Shown in pieces: positions 34,940-42,340 of a stretch of DNA of 64,000 nucleotides. The notes below the pieces were generated by a model, which saw nothing but the letters and a program-made list of their open reading frames with translations, made no database searches and was not told the DNA's origin. How positions within the stretch are numbered: position 1 is the stretch's first letter; the number at the start of each line of letters is the position of its first letter. The stretch is from an uncultured Lachnospiraceae bacterium (GTDB taxonomy: Bacteria > Bacillota > Clostridia > Lachnospirales > Lachnospiraceae): positions 62,001 through 126,000 of the forward strand of contig CAJUST010000005.1 of assembly GCA_910589105.1 (NCBI GenBank), in the 5' to 3' direction. A program made the translations under genes and the position numbers.

Positions 34940-35719
34940 TTACACTTCAACCTCCAAAATTTTCAATCCCAGATAAAACGATATGCCATAGAGCGCTACC
35001 GCTGCCGTCATAATGCAAATCCCAAACAAATTTCCATATAATTTTCCAATAAATTCAGGAGACGTCATACGGAAAAACAATAAAATTCCAAGCGGAACAA
35101 CGCACATTACTTTCTGTTCCAACGCTTTTTCCGCCATCACTGTATGGATCTCCTCAGTGACTTCGATTTTGTCGCAGATCCTCCCAATCGATGTATTGAT
35201 AATATGAATAAAATCCCCGCCTCCTCTTTTTGCATAGCCGAAAATCTCAACAAAATTTTCAATATCTTCACTCCCACTGCCTTTTGCAAAATCAAAAAGG
35301 ATACGCTCCAAAGGCTCTGAAAGACTTAACCGTGATTCCAATTCACAAAGCCTTCCGGCTAAAATAGATTCCCCGCCATATAGTTGTCCAAAATTATGTA
35401 ATCCTATCAAAAATGACCGCTCCACAGAATTTCCAGCGGCTAATGCTCCACTTACCGCATACATATAATCTTTAAATTCTAAATTAAGCTGTTTTAACTC
35501 CTTCTTTTGCCGTAATTGTCGCAAAAATCTGCCAGACAAAAAATATAGAAGCGGAAAATATCCCATACCCCAAAGCGAATTATAAAATAAAAATGCAATT
35601 AAAAGACTTCCCGCCAATGTAATCTCAAATTGAAACAAAAAGTTCCGGTATGCTAAAATCCGGCAGACTTCCACTTTTCCCTGTGCAATAATTCCCCCAC
35701 TTTTTCCCATCTTCCACAT
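34940..35719 (-). CDS. TadB-like type II secretion F family protein
   Basis: TadB is the second inner-membrane platform protein. The 259-residue product has hydrophobic segments near residues 32-65 and at the C terminus, with the T2SSF core FKDYMYAVSGALAAGNSVER (about 83-102) and FGYAKRGGGDFIHIINTSIG. The ATG at 35719 has a strong GGAGG 6 nt upstream, so the 67-bp overlap with tadA is likely real and indicates coupled translation. Its partner TadC follows directly. Confidence 0.87.
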   Translation of the reverse strand: MWKMGKSGGIIAQGKVEVCRILAYRNFLFQFEITLAGSLLIAFLFYNSLWGMGYFPLLYFLSGRFLRQLRQKKELKQLNLEFKDYMYAVSGALAAGNSVERSFLIGLHNFGQLYGGESILAGRLCELESRLSLSEPLERILFDFAKGSGSEDIENFVEIFGYAKRGGGDFIHIINTSIGRICDKIEVTEEIHTVMAEKALEQKVMCVVPLGILLFFRMTSPEFIGKLYGNLFGICIMTAAVALYGISFYLGLKILEVEV

Positions 35720-36864
35720 ACCTTTCCTCCCATTTCTCCAGATTCCACAAACTTAAACAACACATTCAACTTAATTTCCCCATCTTCAATTCCATCCAGC
35801 TCTGTAATCTCTAACACTTTACGGCTTTTATCCCGCATCCTCCCCAAATGAATCAATAAATCAATTCCAGATGCAATCTGTCCGCGTACCGCCAAAACAG
35901 GAAGCTCCATTCCCATTAAAACCATCGTTTCCAAACGGGAAATCATATCACGCGCGCTATTTGCATGACCCGTCCCAAGGCTTCCTGAATGGCCTGTATT
36001 ATTTGCGCTTAATAAATCGACTGCTTCTGCGCCGCGGCATTCACCCACAATAATGCGGCTTGGACGCATCCGAAGGGCAGTTCGAATCAATTCACGGATT
36101 CCTATGGAAGAAACTCCTTCAAACCCAGCCGTCCTTGTTTCAAGCCGCACCAGATTTGAAATGCCATTTAACTTTAACTCCGCAGAATCTTCAATCGTAA
36201 TTACACGTTCTTCTTTCGGGATAAAATCAGATAACGCATTTAGAAACGTCGTCTTACCGGAACCCGTTCCACCCGAGATAAATATGTTATATCCGGCAAT
36301 GACTGTTTTTTCTAAGAAAAAGACAATTTCTTTTGATAAAGAGCCATAGGCTAACAGCTTTTCCATATTCATCGGCTCTTTCGAGAATTTACGGATAGAA
36401 ATGGCAGAACCATCTAAAGAAATGGGATTTAATACAATATTCACTCTTGATCCGTCCAAAAGCCTTGTATCTACAATCGGAGAAGCTTCATTTACCATTC
36501 TGTTTCCGGCGGCGCAAATTGCCTGAATCAAATCCGCCAATTCCTCCTCTCCTGAAAACGTCTTGCCAAAGAGATGCAATCTTCCTTCCTTTTCATAAAA
36601 AATCTGCATAGGCCCATTCACTAAAATCTCAGTCACACCCTCATCTTCAATTAATTCCTGAAGCGCCCCAAATTTGCGGAAAGAAGCAAAAACTGCTTCC
36701 ATACATAATTTCCTTTTCTGAAAAGAGAGAAGATGCGATTTATCTTTTTCCTGAAGTTTTTCCTCAATACAGTATCTTAATTCCCGATCCGAAAGCTCCC
36801 TGCTGCGTTCCATTTCCTGCAAAACTTCTTCTTTTACCGTCAAATAAAACTCTTTTTCAGTCAA
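35653..36864 (-). CDS. TadA/CpaF family secretion ATPase
   Basis: This ATPase powers Tad pilus assembly. The 403-residue product has a family N-terminal domain, then the Walker A loop GGTGSGKTT (198-206), the Asp box ITIEDSAEL (223-231), Walker B IIVGECRGAEAVD (271-283) and the His box NTGHSGSLGTGHAN (289-302). All catalytic elements are intact. The start is a TTG at 36864, 6 nt after GGAGGGG, overlapping the TadZ-like gene by 8 bp. The 3' end overlaps tadB by 67 bp. Confidence 0.93.
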   Translation of the reverse strand: MTEKEFYLTVKEEVLQEMERSRELSDRELRYCIEEKLQEKDKSHLLSFQKRKLCMEAVFASFRKFGALQELIEDEGVTEILVNGPMQIFYEKEGRLHLFGKTFSGEEELADLIQAICAAGNRMVNEASPIVDTRLLDGSRVNIVLNPISLDGSAISIRKFSKEPMNMEKLLAYGSLSKEIVFFLEKTVIAGYNIFISGGTGSGKTTFLNALSDFIPKEERVITIEDSAELKLNGISNLVRLETRTAGFEGVSSIGIRELIRTALRMRPSRIIVGECRGAEAVDLLSANNTGHSGSLGTGHANSARDMISRLETMVLMGMELPVLAVRGQIASGIDLLIHLGRMRDKSRKVLEITELDGIEDGEIKLNVLFKFVESGEMGGKVCGRWEKVGELLHREKWKSAGF

Positions 36865-37867
36865 ATTCTACCCCTCCATACAATATGGAGCGGATATAAT
36901 CTCCCATACTGCCATATAATCCATTGTCTAAAGGGTTTCCATCTTCCAAAAAGGACATACGTTCCGGCAAAATCAAGCGGTTCATGTTTGTTTTTGTGTG
37001 TTCACCCTCTTTTTCAAGATATTGAAGAAACTCCTCTAACCTGTAGTGATTAACCACTCCTTCTCGCCCTAAACAGTAAAAACTTCCAAAAACCTGTATC
37101 ATTTCCGCAAAACCGAGGAACACCATGCCAAAATCAATAAGAATGGCATCATACCCACTTCGGTTTCTAAGCTCAAGCAGCAACTTTTCAAACAAAGTCT
37201 TAGAAATCTCCGATAAATGCTCCGGATTTACCACCGGAGGAATATAGTCAAAATCCCGATAAGTCTGCCGAACACGGTGCAATTCAGCGGCAAAATCATG
37301 CCCTTCCTGCATCATTCCATAAAGCAAATCCCCAATATCCTCCGAAGCTTTTGTATTTGTCAACCAATAAAACCCACTATGCTCCATTAAATTCAGATAA
37401 AGCACTTTCTGAGATTCCGCTAAAATTTGAGCCATTGTCATACTAAACACCATCTGACTTTCATGGCAGACTGGAGAATAAACGCCAATTAACTTCGCTA
37501 TCTGCTCAGGATAAAACATATTCTCCTCCTCCTGCTGCCAAAGCATAGAAGAAATCTGGCAAAACAGCTTCTTAGCCGATTGATACTTAGGGACAAACAG
37601 ACAATCCGCCAACGCATTTTTCCTCAGCCCTTCACTAAGAAGAATTTTTTTCGAACGAAACGGATAAGATTCCATCATCTCCCAAAACCCAGCCGTCAAA
37701 ACAACTGCATCAAACATAACCCCCTCCCGTTCCTTCTCTGCAAATAAATCCACATTCGAAAACGTCCAAATTTTAAAAAACATTTCCTTTTTACGAACCA
37801 GATACCCTTTTAACCGTTCCAAATACGCTTCTTCTTCATCTAAAAAAGCAATTTTTAATTGAACCAC
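36857..37867 (-). CDS. TadZ/CpaE-like protein with a lost P-loop
   Basis: TadZ/CpaE proteins are ParA/MinD-like and locate the Tad machine at the cell pole. The 336-residue product (GTG start at 37867, 7 nt after GGAGG) has a receiver-like N-terminal half and a C-terminal ParA-like half. Where a Walker A loop should be, the sequence is GVYSPVCHESQMVFSMTMAQ (about 128-147), without the GK[ST] residues, so ATP hydrolysis is unlikely. VLYLNLMEHSGFYWLT and YDAILIDFG match later ParA-fold strands. A pseudo-ATPase role in positioning is inference. Confidence 0.75.
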   Translation of the reverse strand: MVQLKIAFLDEEEAYLERLKGYLVRKKEMFFKIWTFSNVDLFAEKEREGVMFDAVVLTAGFWEMMESYPFRSKKILLSEGLRKNALADCLFVPKYQSAKKLFCQISSMLWQQEEENMFYPEQIAKLIGVYSPVCHESQMVFSMTMAQILAESQKVLYLNLMEHSGFYWLTNTKASEDIGDLLYGMMQEGHDFAAELHRVRQTYRDFDYIPPVVNPEHLSEISKTLFEKLLLELRNRSGYDAILIDFGMVFLGFAEMIQVFGSFYCLGREGVVNHYRLEEFLQYLEKEGEHTKTNMNRLILPERMSFLEDGNPLDNGLYGSMGDYIRSILYGGVEFD

Positions 37868-37889
37868 CCACACACCTCCATCTTATCCG

Positions 37890-38393
37890 CTACCCACAAA
37901 ACAACGCCGCCACTGCGCCAAACAAAACCGGAACAGCAAACGCAAAAGAAATTTGTTCTTCTTCATATGGCGGCTGATAAGGCTCAATCTTCCCACAAGA
38001 AAAAATCCCCGCCAAATACCAAAACGCATACTGCATCCTCTGCCACCGCCTTCGATCAACAATCAGACAAAAAGCAGATCCAGCTCCTGCCGCCAAAAAA
38101 CCATAAACTATACATTTGCACAATTCCTGAATTGTAAGTATACTGCCCATCATGGAAAATAATTTGATATCGCCTGCCCCAAGGACACGCATTTGAAATA
38201 AAAGATAAAAAAGAATAATAGGAACCGATATGTTCCTAAGAAAAAAATATATGCCTTCAGCATGATGCTGTAACACTTGGAGACATCCTCCAAAAACCAT
38301 GCCCAAAACAATCAGCCTGTTTGAAATCTTACCAGACCGAATATCCTGTCCCGCCGCTAAACTCAAAAAAGAAAACAGCAGAACCAACTTCAC
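37890..38393 (-). CDS. A24-family prepilin peptidase (first copy)
   Basis: The 167-residue membrane protein has the two catalytic aspartates of TadV/CpaA-type prepilin peptidases: Asp17 in AAGQDIRSGKISN and Asp75 in LGAGDIKLFS. There are five or six hydrophobic segments and no methylase domain. The start is a GTG at 38393. It is the first gene after the palindromic promoter at 38475-38503 and precedes the TadZ-like gene by 22 bp. It probably processes the Flp pilin; its division of labour with the second peptidase is unknown. Confidence 0.88.
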   Translation of the reverse strand: MKLVLLFSFLSLAAGQDIRSGKISNRLIVLGMVFGGCLQVLQHHAEGIYFFLRNISVPIILFYLLFQMRVLGAGDIKLFSMMGSILTIQELCKCIVYGFLAAGAGSAFCLIVDRRRWQRMQYAFWYLAGIFSCGKIEPYQPPYEEEQISFAFAVPVLFGAVAALFCG

Positions 38394-38474
38394 ACTTCCA
38401 ACCCACCACCCACCTTTCTGTTATTAACCATTATTATAAATAACTTTCCGAATTCTGTCTACCACTTTCCAATA

Positions 38475-38503
38475 AAATTATTAACTTTGTGAAATATTCA
38501 CAA
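38475..38503 (-). promoter_or_regulatory. Candidate Tad-operon promoter overlapped by a Rex/CRP-like palindrome
   Basis: On the minus strand TTGTGA (38498-38503) and TAATTT (38475-38480) are spaced 17 bp. The -35 box is half of a 17-bp palindrome TTGTGAA-N3-TTCACAA (38487-38503) that also covers the stop codon of the BofA-like gene. The half-sites resemble Rex and CRP/FNR operators. Regulation of the pilus by redox state or a CRP-type factor is inference. Confidence 0.4.
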
Positions 38504-38770
38504 CAAATTATAAAACAAAATCCCATAAATCAACGCAAGACCGCCTGTACCAAGGCTTCCGACCGCCAAAATATTAATCGGATTCAATCCCGCCGAAGCC
38601 TCAATTCCCGCTCTCGCCAACAACAAATTAATCATATAAATCGCCATAATCCCCAGAACCATGCGGACAACAAAATTCAAAAAAATCTCCGCCTTCCTCC
38701 TCAAAAACCCAATCGCCAACACCAAACAACAAATCCCCGCCAGCGCCAACGCCCCAATTTTAATATCCAT
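38498..38770 (-). CDS. BofA-like membrane protein
   Basis: BofA inhibits pro-sigma-K processing during sporulation in Bacillus. The 90-residue product has three hydrophobic segments and the family ending AIYMINLLLARAGIEASAGLNPINILAVGSLGTGGLALIYG (shown here only as key points: the N-x-L-L, GLNP, and LG-x-GG residues are present). It starts after GGGGAG. It lies 104 bp upstream of the Tad operon and its stop codon is inside the operator-like palindrome. It may indicate that the organism forms spores; membership is by pattern only. Confidence 0.7.
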   Translation of the reverse strand: MDIKIGALALAGICCLVLAIGFLRRKAEIFLNFVVRMVLGIMAIYMINLLLARAGIEASAGLNPINILAVGSLGTGGLALIYGILFYNLL

Positions 38771-39749
38771 AAAAAACTCCCCGTCCTATCTTGATACAAT
38801 CTATGCTTATCCCCATGACAATATACCTGCAAAAGAGTTTTCCACAAAATTAAAAATAATCCACCCTTTCCAAATAATAACCAATCAATCTAACTCCAAA
38901 TCATGCTCCCTCACTTAATCAAGTTCCAACTTACATTATTTTTATCACTATAAAACTCTATAAAACATATATATCTAATCTACGCAATCAAATTTTTACA
39001 TAGTCCACCTTTTTCATATATAAACCGTTCAATTCTACTCCATACCATGATCCCTCACTTAATTTAATTCATAGATAAAATATTTTCATCACTATTAATC
39101 TCTTAAGAAACATACTTATCTAATCTAAATATTGAGTATTTTAAATAAACTCCTTTTCATAAAATAACCAAACAACTCTACTCCATACCATGATCCCTCA
39201 CTTAATCAAATTCATACATAAAATATTTTATAACCATTAATTCCTCAATAAGCATATATCTAATTTAAACATTCAATACCCCTTTAATCAAAATAAGACT
39301 ATTCCAACTAAGACTAAGTTTTTCAAATCCTATTAAAACTTTTCCATTCAAATAAAATTACCAAACATAAAACTTTTCAATCAATATCAAAGCTTTTCCA
39401 TTCAAATAAATTACCAAACATAAAACTTTTCAATCAATATCAAAGCTTTTCCATTCCTATTAAAAACTTTTCCATTCAAATAAAATTACCAAACATAAAA
39501 CTTTTCAATCAATATCAAAGCTTTTCAAATCTTATTTAACCCATTTCAATAAAAACAAAACTATTCCAATCAAAATAAAACTCTTTCAAACCAAAATACT
39601 TTTCAAACCAAAATAAAGCTTTTCAAATCTCAATAAAACTTTTCCATTCAAAATAGGATTACTCCAAACAAAACAAGTTTCTTCCATTCAAAACATACCT
39701 ATTCCAGCCAAACCAAATCTCAGTGTCCCACTCCCAACAACATAGTGAG
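38771..39749. repeat. Gene-free C/A-rich desert with two families of tandem repeats
   Basis: No gene is supported. The plus strand is nearly G-free. First, a 143-144-bp unit occurs three times; its landmark TCCCTCACTT starts at 38907, 39051 and 39194. Second, a near-identical unit occurs at 39339-39392 (54 bp), 39393-39445 (53 bp) and 39467-39520 (54 bp), starting CTTTTCCATTCAAATAAA and ending ATCAATATCAAAG. Looser ~20-bp variants continue to about 39720. The promoter of the BofA-like gene should lie at the left end but is not clear. Confidence 0.75.
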
Positions 39750-39990
39750 TGAGAGTTTGTATCCGAATAAGCTTTTGGTTGTTAGCTTGTGATTGGATTT
39801 AGAACATCTTAGCAGTCCCGCCCAAAAATCAGGAATCCGCGGACAGGACGTCCGCGGAAGTCCTAATACGCCATGGAAGGCGTTTTTAGGACGGTTCCGC
39901 CCGTCATTCAAAGAAAAAACGGGACTGCTTAGAAGTTCTTAATCCATGAACACCCTAACAAGCAAAAGCTTATTCGGATACAAACTCTCA
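39750..39990. repeat. Long hairpin element with 28-bp perfect terminal inverted repeats
   Basis: Arms at 39750-39777 and 39963-39990 are exact reverse complements over 28 bp (starting TGAGAGTTTGTATCCGAATA). Complementarity continues imperfectly inward to GCAGTCCCG (near 39808-39817) facing CGGGACTGC (near 39921-39930). The inner loop holds two more hairpins: TCCGCGGAC/GTCCGCGGA around 39835-39857 and GTCCTAA..ACGCC/GGCG...TTAGGAC around 39859-39893. No target-site duplication and no T-run were seen. It is either a non-autonomous mobile element or a structured RNA. Confidence 0.75.
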
Positions 39991-40098
39991 GCCACCCCCA
40001 ATTATTTCTAATTTCTCCCTCTTTTCCGTATACTATCCCCCTCAACTGACTATAATTAAAATATAAGTAAACAGGCTCATAAGAAAGTGGGGATTATT
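39991..40098 (+). promoter_or_regulatory. Upstream region of the DUF2508 gene
   Basis: The 108-bp gap holds a TATAAT box at 40051-40056 with only a weak -35 match upstream (GTATAC near 40028-40033). The GTGGGG ribosome binding site lies just before the ATG at 40099. A promoter is likely but not well defined. Confidence 0.4.
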
Positions 40099-40350
40099 AT
40101 GAAACGAATTTTCAAAGAAAACAAACAAAGCAACAAACGCTACGAACTGTTATTAGAAGATTTAGACCGCACAAAACACGATCTGGATTCCGCATACAAA
40201 AATCTTTCGAACGCAGTTGAGCCGGATTTAATCGACTGCTATATCTATGAAGTGCAGTCCGTTCAAATGCGTTATAAATTTCTGCTGGGCAGGGTAAAAC
40301 AAATAGAGGATTCTTATGCAAAGAATCCCCTAGAATTTTCCGGTTCTTGA
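40099..40350 (+). CDS. DUF2508 family protein (YaaL-like)
   Basis: The 83-residue product MKRIFKENKQSNKRYELLLE is highly charged and helical. It ends with the family pattern PDLIDCYIYEVQSVQMRYKFLLGRVKQ, seen in DUF2508/YaaL proteins of Firmicutes. Function is unknown. The ATG at 40099 is preferred to an upstream GTG at 40087 because of the GTGGGG site 6 nt before it. Its 3' end overlaps the convergent fliS gene by 37 bp, so the two messages are complementary there. Confidence 0.75.
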   Translation: MKRIFKENKQSNKRYELLLEDLDRTKHDLDSAYKNLSNAVEPDLIDCYIYEVQSVQMRYKFLLGRVKQIEDSYAKNPLEFSGS

Positions 40351-40790
40351 AACGTTTCCGTTAAATGATTCCGCCCGTAAGTAAATCCGGCGTATACCTG
40401 TTGCGTATTGCGCATCAATGGGTTCGAGTGATCCTGTTTAGCTACTTCTAAAAAAGCATCATACAGGTTCACAAGAACCTCATGCGCAGTCTCAATTTCT
40501 TTTACACTTCTTTTTAACAAAGCTTTTGCCAGAGACTCTTTGGCAAATATATAAAGCGGATATAAATTCTTTGAAATCTCATATTGAAAATTTAAAGACT
40601 GGATCAGTTCATCAATTCCGCCGGAAGCCTTCCGCAGCGCTTCTTTGAATCCTGTGTCATCTTCTGCGTTTAGACAAGCTTTCGCATCTTCCATATACGC
40701 AAATATAATATCATAAATGACTACAATCAGCTCACTGCGGTTGCTCTGGCTAATTCTTCTCGTAAAATCCTGCTTTTGCTCCTGTTTCAT
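40314..40790 (-). CDS. fliS: Flagellin export chaperone FliS
   Basis: FliS binds unfolded flagellin in the cytoplasm and prevents early polymerisation. The 158-residue all-helical product (ATG at 40790, MKQEQKQDFTRRISQSNRSE) has the family pattern SELIVVIYDIIFAYMEDAKA (about 18-37) and the NLYPLYIFAKESLAKAL helix with a following AHEVLVNLYDAFLEVAKQD. It starts 10 bp after the flagellin stop, so the two are co-expressed. Its tail extends beyond typical FliS by about 25 residues (PENSRGFFA end). Confidence 0.85.
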   Translation of the reverse strand: MKQEQKQDFTRRISQSNRSELIVVIYDIIFAYMEDAKACLNAEDDTGFKEALRKASGGIDELIQSLNFQYEISKNLYPLYIFAKESLAKALLKRSVKEIETAHEVLVNLYDAFLEVAKQDHSNPLMRNTQQVYAGFTYGRNHLTETFQEPENSRGFFA

Positions 40791-40800
40791 CGGCCTGCCC

Positions 40801-42234
40801 CTACTGCAACAACTGAAGCACCGTCTGAGGAATGTCATTTGCCTGCGCTAACGCTGATGTGCCAGCCTGCTGTAAAATCGTATATTTCGTATATTCCGTC
40901 ATCTCTTTTGCCATATCAACGTCCCCAATACGCGAAATTGCCGCAGTCATATCTTCATTTGATGCATCCAAGCTTTCAACGGCATATTCCAAACGGTTCT
41001 GGTAAGCTCCTATAGAGGAACGGACTGTGCTTGTCGTTTCAATCGCTGCATCTAATGTCGTAATCGCTTTTCCGCCTCCTTCTACTTTCGTCACGTCCAC
41101 TTCATCTAAGTAAAGCGTCTCAGTTGAAACTTTCGGTATCCGCACTTCCATTGTCTGATGCTCGTTTGCCCCAATCTGAAGGGTCATCGTGCCAATATCC
41201 GTCACTTCAATGTTTAAATCCCCTGTTTTTCCAGGCTCAACTTTAAAATTCATCTCAAAACCGTCAATATCCGATACTTTTATTTTATTCCCATCTGTCG
41301 TGACAGTTGCCTGCGCGCCAAAAGAAGACGGATCATTCTTGTCTAACGTAATCACTGCATCCGTTCCTGTAGACAATGGCTGATTTAAACCAAAGAATGC
41401 CTCCAAATCTTGATTTTCAAATTTGATGTCCACCGTCGAAAATACTCCATACTGGTTCGACACAAAAGCAAGGTTATCTCCAAATGCAAAATCTTTACCA
41501 GATGGAGAATATCCGCCTGTTTCCGGAAAATTTAAGAAATCCTGTGTCGTATTTGCCGGAATTACCAACTGCGCATCTCCCTTTTCCGCGCCAAATCTTA
41601 CTTTTTCAAAAAACTCCTCTTTCGTCTCCTCACCAGTAAACTCAATTTCATATCCATTAATCGTCATTTTTCCTTTTGGAACCGGACCTGCGCCTGTCGT
41701 CCCTAAAGACGCCGCCTGTGTGGCAGCCTGCGCAATATTCATCGTATATTGCCCAACGGAAACGGAATCCGTAATCGCCATTCTTGAAACGCCGTCTGCA
41801 TAAACGCGTGTGTCCGAAGTCCCGTCAATTAATTTCTTTGTATTGTATTCCGTATCCCTAGAAATTCTGTCCACTTCTTCTCTTAAGGAAGCGATTTCTT
41901 CCTGAATGGCTTCCCTGTCCTCTAGCTGGTTCGTATCCGTCGCCGCCTGTACGGATAATTCACGCATCCTCTGTAAAATACTAGTAATCTCTCCTAATGC
42001 CGTATCCGCAATCTGCAAAACGCTGATTCCGTTAGAAGCGTTTTCCGATGATTTCGCCAAACCGTCTATTTGCGCCTGCATTTTATTCGTAATCGCCATT
42101 CCCGCAGGATCGTCTTTTGCATGGTTGAGCTTAATGCCCGAAGAAAGCCTTTCCATAGATGCGGCCAGACTGTTCTCCGTCTTTAATAACTGGGCGTTTG
42201 TAATCGTTGCTGACATATTGTGGTTAATTTTCAT
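40801..42234 (-). CDS. Flagellin
   Basis: Flagellin is the filament subunit. The 477-residue product has the conserved N-terminal D0/D1 region (MKINHNMSATITNAQLLKTE, with SSGIKLNHAKDDPAGMAI and LQRMRELSVQAATDTN) and the C-terminal D1/D0 region (SSIGAYQNRLEYAVESLDAS to LQLLQ). A variable central domain of about 240 residues lies between. It is driven by the sigma-28 promoter at 42314-42340 and is followed by fliS. The TLR5-recognised stretch (about residues 88-97) has the sequence MRELSVQAAT, of the stimulatory type by pattern. Confidence 0.96.
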   Translation of the reverse strand: MKINHNMSATITNAQLLKTENSLAASMERLSSGIKLNHAKDDPAGMAITNKMQAQIDGLAKSSENASNGISVLQIADTALGEITSILQRMRELSVQAATDTNQLEDREAIQEEIASLREEVDRISRDTEYNTKKLIDGTSDTRVYADGVSRMAITDSVSVGQYTMNIAQAATQAASLGTTGAGPVPKGKMTINGYEIEFTGEETKEEFFEKVRFGAEKGDAQLVIPANTTQDFLNFPETGGYSPSGKDFAFGDNLAFVSNQYGVFSTVDIKFENQDLEAFFGLNQPLSTGTDAVITLDKNDPSSFGAQATVTTDGNKIKVSDIDGFEMNFKVEPGKTGDLNIEVTDIGTMTLQIGANEHQTMEVRIPKVSTETLYLDEVDVTKVEGGGKAITTLDAAIETTSTVRSSIGAYQNRLEYAVESLDASNEDMTAAISRIGDVDMAKEMTEYTKYTILQQAGTSALAQANDIPQTVLQLLQ

Positions 42235-42313
42235 ATTCGATCCCTTCCTATTCTTTCGCGTCCATGCTGCTTATTCTTACGTCCCTGTATCTTATCTATA
42301 TACTCTGTTTCTT

Positions 42314-42340
42314 ATATCGGCCTAAAATTCAAGTTCCTTA
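42314..42340 (-). promoter_or_regulatory. Sigma-28 promoter of flagellin
   Basis: On the minus strand TAAG (42337-42340), exactly 15 bp, then GCCGATAT (42314-42321) match the sigma-28 (SigD/FliA) consensus TAAA-N15-GCCGATAA with two mismatches. The sequence overlaps the last codons of the upstream gene (stop at 42322). Transcription would start near 42306, about 70 bp before the flagellin ATG. Confidence 0.85.

Noticed and set aside
35653-35719. 67-bp tadA/tadB overlap as a start-site error
   Set aside because: The tadB ATG has a strong GGAGG at proper spacing, so the overlap was kept as likely real.
39339-39520. Possible CRISPR-like array
   Set aside because: The 54-bp units are adjacent with no unique spacers of constant length, and no cas genes are present.
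39720-39911. 63-codon opening inside the hairpin element
   Set aside because: It is formed by the inverted repeat; no ribosome binding site and no domain.
39750-39990. Insertion sequence
   Set aside because: Long inverted repeats but no transposase frame and no target-site duplication seen.
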